A DNA stretch of 64,000 bases from Stereum hirsutum FP-91666 SS1 (lineage: Eukaryota; Basidiomycota; Agaricomycetes; Russulales; Stereaceae). The notes below the pieces were generated by a model. It worked only from the letters and a program-made list of their open reading frames with translations, was not told the DNA's origin and searched no databases. Location of the stretch: assembly GCF_000264905.1 (NCBI RefSeq), contig NW_006763142.1, positions 103,353 to 167,352 on the forward strand, read 5' to 3'. Below, one piece after another: positions 57,723-64,000 of the stretch (the stretch's first letter is position 1; each line of letters starts with the position of its first letter). A program made the position numbers and the translations under genes.

Positions 57723-60700
57723 TCACTCCTCCTCCCCTTCATCCTCTTCTTGAATGACGATCGTCCGGAACGCAGCCCCAGACCGATTATTCGGTAGCTG
57801 TCCCCTCCGTCCTCCCCTCGCCTCAGGCGCCTCATGCCTCAAACTGTCCTCACTCCCGATTGGCAACGGCGATATCCTCCCAATAGGCGAATGCCCCGCC
57901 TTCCTCGACCCCGACGGACCAGCAGAACCACCACCAGCAACGCTACCACCGCCAACTCCTCCATTTGTCCCCTTCCCAGCTCTCTTACCCGAAGCTGACC
58001 TCGAAGCAGCACTCGCACCCCTCGCCGGAACAGGCGACAGAATCACCGGTGCCTCCATGACGGGATACCCACCGAACGTTTGATCCAAGGGCAACGGCGA
58101 CGCACCACCGCCTCCCAGCCCGGATACAGGCAACCCAGAAGCCAAACTCGACACCTGGCCCAATCCACCCGCAAACGCAGGCACGTCGTCGTCCTCGTCT
58201 ACCCAATCTGATTCGTCGTCCAATCCATCTCTCATGCCACCAGCACCCCCACTTCCTGGTCTTCCACTGCCGCCGCCACTGCCAGACGGATTACTGAGGG
58301 ACGTACGGCCTGTGAAGACGTCGCGGATCCCGCTTGATCCTTCGCCTGCTGGAGAAATGGCGAGGACCTCAATGGGTAGACTCGCGGTCCGGCTTTGCCA
58401 CCCTGGCGGTTCTAGTCCCCATGACTTCTTCCAGCTCGTACGGCCGACGGAGCCGCCAGAGGAAGAATAAGAGACGGCTGGGGGCATGAAGGGCGTTTGG
58501 CGCTTCTGTGCGACGAACGTAGAGTTACCATGGGAGTGGGCATGCGGATTACGACGGGGGGTGGTTTCATCGTAGGACCGTTTGTTGTGTGCTCGGAACG
58601 GCGAGGCTGTCCTCATGGCGCTTTCGCCTTCGGATTGCTCATAGAATGAGCCAGGGCGGGAAGAGGGTAAGGAGTGGATTGAGGACGTGGCGGAGTTGGT
58701 TCGTGCGTGGGCGGGTCGGTTGAGATTCTGTGCTGGAGAGCGGACGACACGCGTGGAGGAGCCTGAACCACCCCGCCTGTGGTAAGGCGAAGCACGACCA
58801 AGATGCTGTACAGATCCTGCAGAACTCGCCGAGGGTGACTTCCTATGCCTGTGCTTGTACGAGAAGCTCTGCACCGACGAAGGTCTCGAGGAAGGATATT
58901 CTCCTCGCTCCGAATTAGGCGTGTGGCTGCCAAACGACCTGCGGCTGGGATCGCTCCGTTGTCTAGAGATGTTCACCATGTGGTCGATACCGTACTGTGG
59001 CGAGTCGAGAACAACCATATGCATCGACGCCGTAGATGACCTGCGCGAATTGACGCTGCTGGAGCGATGTGAAGAGATGGAAGGGCCTTTTGCTCGATGT
59101 CCGTTCCTCGCCGATCCCTGACTTGGTCTCCTCTTCGGTTTGACTGTACCTCTATGCTCTCCTGAAGATGGAGTCCTTGGTCCATGTCCATACGCCATCC
59201 CACTTGCTGAACCTGCTCCGGCCTTCCTCTTCCCCTTCCTATCCTCGTTAAACCACATGCGGAACGCCGACAACAAGCTCGCCCGATTCCGATGGTGACC
59301 AGAGCTCTTGATCCCGCTCTCAGAGATATTAGGCAACGCAGTGAGCGTATCGCCAGGCGAATTTGCCGGGGTAGGGAACAAGTCTGGATCAGGAGAACTC
59401 ATGCCGCCGTGTGGCCCACCGCCACCAGCTATGACCCACGGCGATCCAGTGACAGCAGGCGAAGAAGTCATGGGGTCTCCGTAGTCCATCCCAGGCGTCG
59501 AAGGGATCGCGGTCGTGTCCTTCACGGGCCTCAAAGGAGGAGACTTTGTCATCGCCCTACCCGCAGCGCTTCCATGTGAGCTCCTCGATTCGTCGGCGGT
59601 CGTGGTGGAGGGCCTCTTGTCATCTTCCTTTCCTTTACCCTTCTCGTCTTTGTCCTTCTCCTTGACCATTTCTGATGACCTCTTCCTCACGAGACCAGCG
59701 GCTTCCAAAGCCGTAGTCGCTCGCTGCATGATGCTGACACTTCCCGACCTGGCCTTGCCCTCCCTGCGTCCCTTTGAACCTTCCTTATTCTCCTTCGTAT
59801 CTTTATCTTTCACACTTCCGGCGGGAGTCGAAGGATAAGACTGATGCGATTTGCTAAGTGAGTCGGCGGCGGTATTCGTAGCAGCCGAAGGCATCGTAGG
59901 CGTCAAGAATGGATTGTTCGGAGACCTAGGTCGTGGTGGTGTCGATGGTTGCTGATGCGAAGGGCCAGTCGGCGTCGGCGGTATGAACGCTAGCTCAGGC
60001 GCAGAATGAACTGCCATCGTCCCGGGAACCCTTGTAGGTGCCATCGGCGTATCGTCCCCCTCGTCATCTTCTCCTCCTCGTCCCCCACGTCCATGTCCAT
60101 GATCCGATCTCTTCTTCAACTTGTCCGACACACTTCCTCTCCTGTCCGACACACTCCCTCTCCTCCCCGCCTCGTCCTTCCTAGACGATCTCTGCCCATG
60201 CCCCTTTCTCTCCTTCTCCTTCTCCACCTGCGCTAACGCACTCAACCCGCCCTCCTCCAAAACCTTCTTCTCCGCCCTCCTCTTCAAGATCCACCACATC
60301 GCCCCCGTCGCGTCGCACGCATCGCTCAACACGCTATGCACGATCTGCGCCGTATCGAACCCGAGCCCACTCAGCCCATTCAACAAATCCCTCTCCAACT
60401 GCGTCCCAAATATAATCGGCGCCGGCGTCCGGAGCAACGACGCGAAATCCTGCGGAGGCAGCGGAATCGCGAACTTTTCGGCTGGCGTAGGCGACGGATC
60501 GCGTCGCTCGGGCGAGCCGCTGTCTTCGTGGTCTGAAAGCTGCGAGGAGACGGACCTGCGTTTAGTGCGGACGGGGGTACGTGTGGGCAGCGGTGGTTCT
60601 CTCATGTTGACGTTACTGGTATTGATGGCTGGAGAACGAGGCCTCGAAGGCGGTCGGCTGTGACTGCCGTTGTCGCGGTAAGCCCAGGATTGATGAGCAG

Positions 60701-62688
60701 GCTGAGGCGTCATTTCCTCCTCTTCCACTGTCTCTGGCTGTTGTTTCTTGCTCACGCTCGCAGCGGCAGCCTTACGGCCGCCGTTTCCCCCTTCCCACTT
60801 CTTGATCGTAGACTGGCTAGGATTCCGATGTAGGTGTAGTGCCTCATGCTCGTCCTCTTCGTCATCCGGAGAGGTAGCAGAGGAAGCTTCGAACTCAGAA
60901 GAAGTATTGTAGAGTGTGGATTCGGACGTGACGGAGGATCCAGATGCGTCGTGAATTGGTGCGGTGTTTGTGGTGGATTCGGCGGTCTCGCCCGGACTGG
61001 TGGCTGATGTAGAATTGGGCGGGGAATGAACGAAGGGTATAGGTGACACGACGCGGGAAGACGGCACATGGTTCGTGAACCAGGAGTGTGCGAGGATTTG
61101 GGGTATTGTCAACCGTTTCGATGGGTCTTTTTGCAGGATGTTCTTGATGAGGTCGCGGAATTCTATTATAGTTTTCCCAATTTGAAGTCATTTAGAAGGT
61201 AAGATGGACGTGGTTTATTGTGAGTGGATGGGATGAGTTGAAAGGCTACTCACCCTCTGACAGCCACTCGGGGTCCTCGAATTCGCCGATGATGACCTTA
61301 TTACGCATGATACCTTCGTCGTCGTCGTCAAATGGTAGAGTGCCGGTGAGGAGGCAGTACAGGATCACGCCAAGGGACCATACGTCAACCTCTGTATTTT
61401 CGGAAGTTCATGTTAGTGGACTGTTCATAGCCGCATTGTGATACGAATACGAGCAAGAGCTTAACCCGCACTGACGAGTATTGCTCATGACAGAGAAACA
61501 AAAACTCATGGAAGAGACAATTCCTCCTTACTGGTGCTAAAATTCGCCCCATGCAGCTATTGAAAGACCGCTGACGTTCCTGTCAGACATCGCCTTGCTC
61601 CAAGCGCCATGTTCCGATGCGTTCGGAAGCGTGTGAATAACAAACGACTATCGACCCGCTGGACATGATGGTGGCAATGTCATATATCCTATTCTAGATC
61701 ATCATGGCAGGGGTATGACAGCTGCATGCCGCGCTGTGAGACCGCGGGACTCTAGGTTATGGTGGGCCAGTATCGAGCAGTGAGGAACACGGTGTCAAGG
61801 TCGCTCGAGTCGACTGAGGCACGAGCCTTGCCACGACTCGTGAAGTCCGACGTAACGACAATCATGACGTAGTGGACGCAAGCCACTTCCATTGCTCGGA
61901 ATTCTCAAAGAACGATGAAGATATTCGGAAGAGATTCCATATGATGCGAACAACTCACCTGGACCCAAATATTTCTTTCCCTCCAGCATCTCCGGCGACG
62001 CATAACCCGTCGTCCCACAGAATGTCTCCATATACGCCCCTTTGTCAAACTCCCTCGTGAACCCAAAATCACCGAGCTTAACACGACACCTCTCATCCAG
62101 CAATACATTCTCGAGCTTCAAATCGCGATGGACGATACCCTTGTCATGTATATAATTGACCGCGAGACACAGCTGGCCGAAGATGATCCTAGCTTCGTCC
62201 TCGGTGAGACGGCCCTTCTCTGCGAGGTAATCGAAGAGCTCTCCGCCGGAACATAGTTCAGTGACGAGCCAGATGGAAGACTCTGTCGCGATGATCTCGT
62301 ACAGCTGGGTAACATGCGGGTGGTGCAGTTGGCGGTGATGGTGGATTTCGCGGGTAAGGGTTGCAGAGAGGCCCTTCGGGATCTGCTTGATGGCGACTCT
62401 GGTCGATGTGAGACGGTGTGTACCTAGACGAACTTTTCCGTACGCTCCTTTGTACGTCGAAGTGTGATTTAGACAGATCAAGGTTCAGAACCACCGCGAA
62501 ACAGGAACGGACGATGGCCGGCCTGAGATGAAACACACACCTTCGCCGATGACTTTGCCTAGTGTGTAGTTCCCGACGACTTTGATCTTCGTGGACGAGA
62601 GCTCCTTGCCGAGTTCGTTGTACGCGCTCACTAGTTGCGCTTTGTAGTTCTGGGCTACCGAGCCCGATTGTTTGTGCCCTGGTGGCAT
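57723..62688 (-). CDS. Kin4-type Ser/Thr protein kinase (CAMK/CAMKL group)
   Basis: Four exons (62688-62541, 62447-61959, 61391-61254, 61162-57723) give an uninterrupted frame of 1404 residues. It starts MPPGHKQSGSVAQNYKAQLV. The kinase domain opens with NYTLGKVIGEGAYGKVRLG (glycine loop), followed by RVAIKQIPKG (catalytic lysine). HRDLKLENVLLDE is the catalytic loop, KLGDFGFTRE holds the DFG, and CGTTGYASPEM is the activation segment. EVDVWSLGVILYCLLTGTLP and DPSKRLTIPQILAHSWF close the domain. A UBA-like helical segment (LLNGLSGLGFDTAQIVHSVL, then TGAMWWILKRRAEKK) follows further on. The remaining roughly 900 residues are S/P/G-rich and disordered. In yeast, Kin4 monitors spindle position and restrains mitotic exit. 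Relatives in filamentous fungi also act in polarity and septation. The long tail probably carries regulatory phosphosites. Confidence 0.85.
61392..61958 (-). other. 567-nt intron in the kinase gene
   Basis: An intron with consensus ends (GTGAGT donor at 61958, CAG acceptor at 61392) splits the codon before VDVWSLG. Other introns of this gene are about 90 nt. No coding or transposon signature was recognised inside it. Confidence 0.8.
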
Positions 62689-63146
62689 GGCTTGATGGTG
62701 CGAATGTGAAGTATCGATGTGTACAAGAAGAAATCAAAGCAGAAAGAGAAAAAAGAGACGTCAAAATGTTGGAAAGTAAAGAGAGGCGCAGGCGCGGGGG
62801 CCTAGGGAGTTGTAGTAGACAGGATAGTAGAGGGTGAGGGTAACTGAGCCGTCGTTGCCTCGTTCTCCATCAACGACACCCATTCCGCTCCGCATCGCTC
62901 GTGTGAATCTTTCACCCGGCTGGGACGCGTGGCGTTGGGCCACACCATGGTCACCCCGGCCCTTTCACTCGCACGACGACGTTGAGATCGCAATACTTGT
63001 CCAACACGCTTTGCAATTCACTCAATTCTACTAGTAACTGGAACCATCATTGAGGACACGCTCTTCCATGGACGAGACAACTACGAGATAGTACAGGCGT
63101 ATTCATCCAAGAAACATTCTCAAGCAGAGACCCCTTCCTCTGACAT
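62689..63146. other. Spacer, kinase to small secreted protein
   Basis: Upstream region of the kinase and downstream region of the small gene. No further gene is seen. Confidence 0.5.
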
Positions 63147-63543
63147 CTAGTAACAGCAGGCGCTCTATGATTCATGTCAGCGACGTGATGCTGGGATGTG
63201 TAGTAGGTGATAACTTACGGCACCGGCGATAGTACGCTTCTCTTCCTCGGTTTCCTCCTCCATGAACTTGAGGATCTACACAAGGAGTGAGCCATGATAA
63301 ATTCCCAAAAACCTCACCCGTCGAGAACTTACTGCGGCGAGCGCATCTGGAGAAAGGCAGAAAGGACCGTCTCTTGACACGTCCTCGAGCTTCAAGGGAT
63401 CATTGGTGGCTAGAATAGAGCGCTCACTTAACGCACGAGTAAAAGTTATGTCCATCAAGTGTACGAGACTCACAACTCAGACTAGCAGACGCGATAGTCG
63501 TACTGGAGAGAGCGAGGAGGGCGTAAACAAAGGTGAACTTCAT
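63147..63543 (-). CDS. Small secreted protein, 73 residues, four exons
   Basis: Exons 63543-63474, 63409-63333, 63275-63219 and 63164-63147 total 222 nt, a whole number of codons. Every intron (64, 57 and 54 nt) has GT and AG ends. The product starts MKFTFVYALLALSSTTIASA, a signal peptide. The mature part reads STNDPLKLEDVSRDG and PFCLSPDALAAILKF, then EEETEEEKRTIAGA, and ends SACCY. It has three cysteines after the signal, an acidic stretch and about 50 mature residues, which fits a small secreted (effector-like) protein. The last exon codes for only five residues plus the stop. No family was recognised. Coding status rests on the coherent splice chain and the signal peptide. Confidence 0.65.
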
Positions 63544-64000
63544 GGGCAGAGAAGCGAAGGGAAGTGAGTGTTGGCTCTCCTCATGCTCTGAGTACTTGAA
63601 AGGCATGATCTGCGACGCTGAATCATACGTAGTCCGTCTCGGAGTATCTTGTCGTAATTTGTTGGCAAAGGAAGAGTGTCACATACCCACATACCAATGA
63701 CTCAATTCAGGGCACAAAGATCCTGAACCACTTCGTGCACTATGCATGTCAGATACTTTTGGCAAGCTCTTGTGTGAGTGGAAAGGAACCCGACTGGGAT
63801 GTGCGGTGTCAGTCAACAGTGACACGCAACACGGCCATGAGCATTTTTCCCATCTCGAAGACGAGTCGCACAACAACCGTCTTTCACGACCCTCAATCAT
63901 AAGGTCTGATAGGGAGATAGCATTCCGAGTATGGTCTCAACGTCGAGATTCCCAAAAAAGAGATCTTTCATGGAGGAGACAACTATAAACAACGTATAGA
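63544..64000. other. Right edge, no supportable gene
   Basis: Upstream flank of the small secreted-protein gene. Nothing else was recognised. Confidence 0.5.

Overview
The window reads as nuclear DNA of a filamentous basidiomycete, most likely an Agaricomycete. Genes are cut by many short introns (roughly 50-70 nt, GT...AG). Intergenic gaps are 0.3-5 kb. Protein families such as the leucine-rich F-box-type protein, the Kin4 kinase with a very long disordered tail, the NCS1 permease and the microsomal P450 cluster are typical of that group. No rRNA, CRISPR or prokaryotic operon structure is seen.

Layout. 1-1.8 kb: nothing recognisable. 1.8-11.6 kb: three tandem, same-strand cytochrome P450 genes. 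The outer two look intact. The middle one is dead: it carries nonsense codons and a frameshift in the membrane anchor, a 518-bp CACTA-like miniature transposon in an exon, and a 30-nt deletion that removes the haem-ligating cysteine loop. 13-16.3 kb: housekeeping genes GLE1 (mRNA export) and RPB5 (shared RNA polymerase subunit), convergent. 16.5-18.6 kb: an F-box-like protein, followed by a degenerate tandem array of about 200-bp units up to 19.6 kb. 19.7-27.7 kb: a divergent pair made of an NCS1 nucleobase/hydantoin-type permease and a hydantoinase/oxoprolinase-DUF917 fusion enzyme, which suggests a transport-plus-catabolism module. 28-32.1 kb: two paralogous secreted jelly-roll, polysaccharide-lyase-like proteins sharing a promoter motif. 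32.7-39.2 kb: a secreted class-C-beta-lactamase-like serine hydrolase and two tandem zinc-independent MDR enoyl-reductase-like genes. These sit in a segmental duplication of about 2.5 kb that also left a stub of the hydrolase gene.

39.2-43.9 kb and 45.4-50.3 kb hold no gene I can support. A RING-finger protein lies between them, and the second gap contains a 117-bp, fully fold-back TA-flanked MITE. 50.3-57 kb: ribosomal protein eL24 (whose first coding exon is only the ATG), an MFS permease of the DAL5/FEN2 type, and a secreted protein of unknown function. 57.7-62.7 kb: a 1404-residue Kin4-type kinase with a UBA-like segment. At 63.1-63.5 kb there is a 73-residue secreted peptide gene assembled from four tiny exons.

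Overall, conserved housekeeping genes (GLE1, RPB5, eL24, Kin4) alternate with fast-evolving accessory blocks built by local tandem duplication. I found no convincing evidence of a wholly new multi-gene system. The best candidates for a second look are the permease/hydantoinase divergon, the decayed P450 with its transposon, the palindromic MITE, the 3'-flanking tandem array and the hidden small secreted protein. All exon borders come from reading splice signals by eye, and no database search was run.
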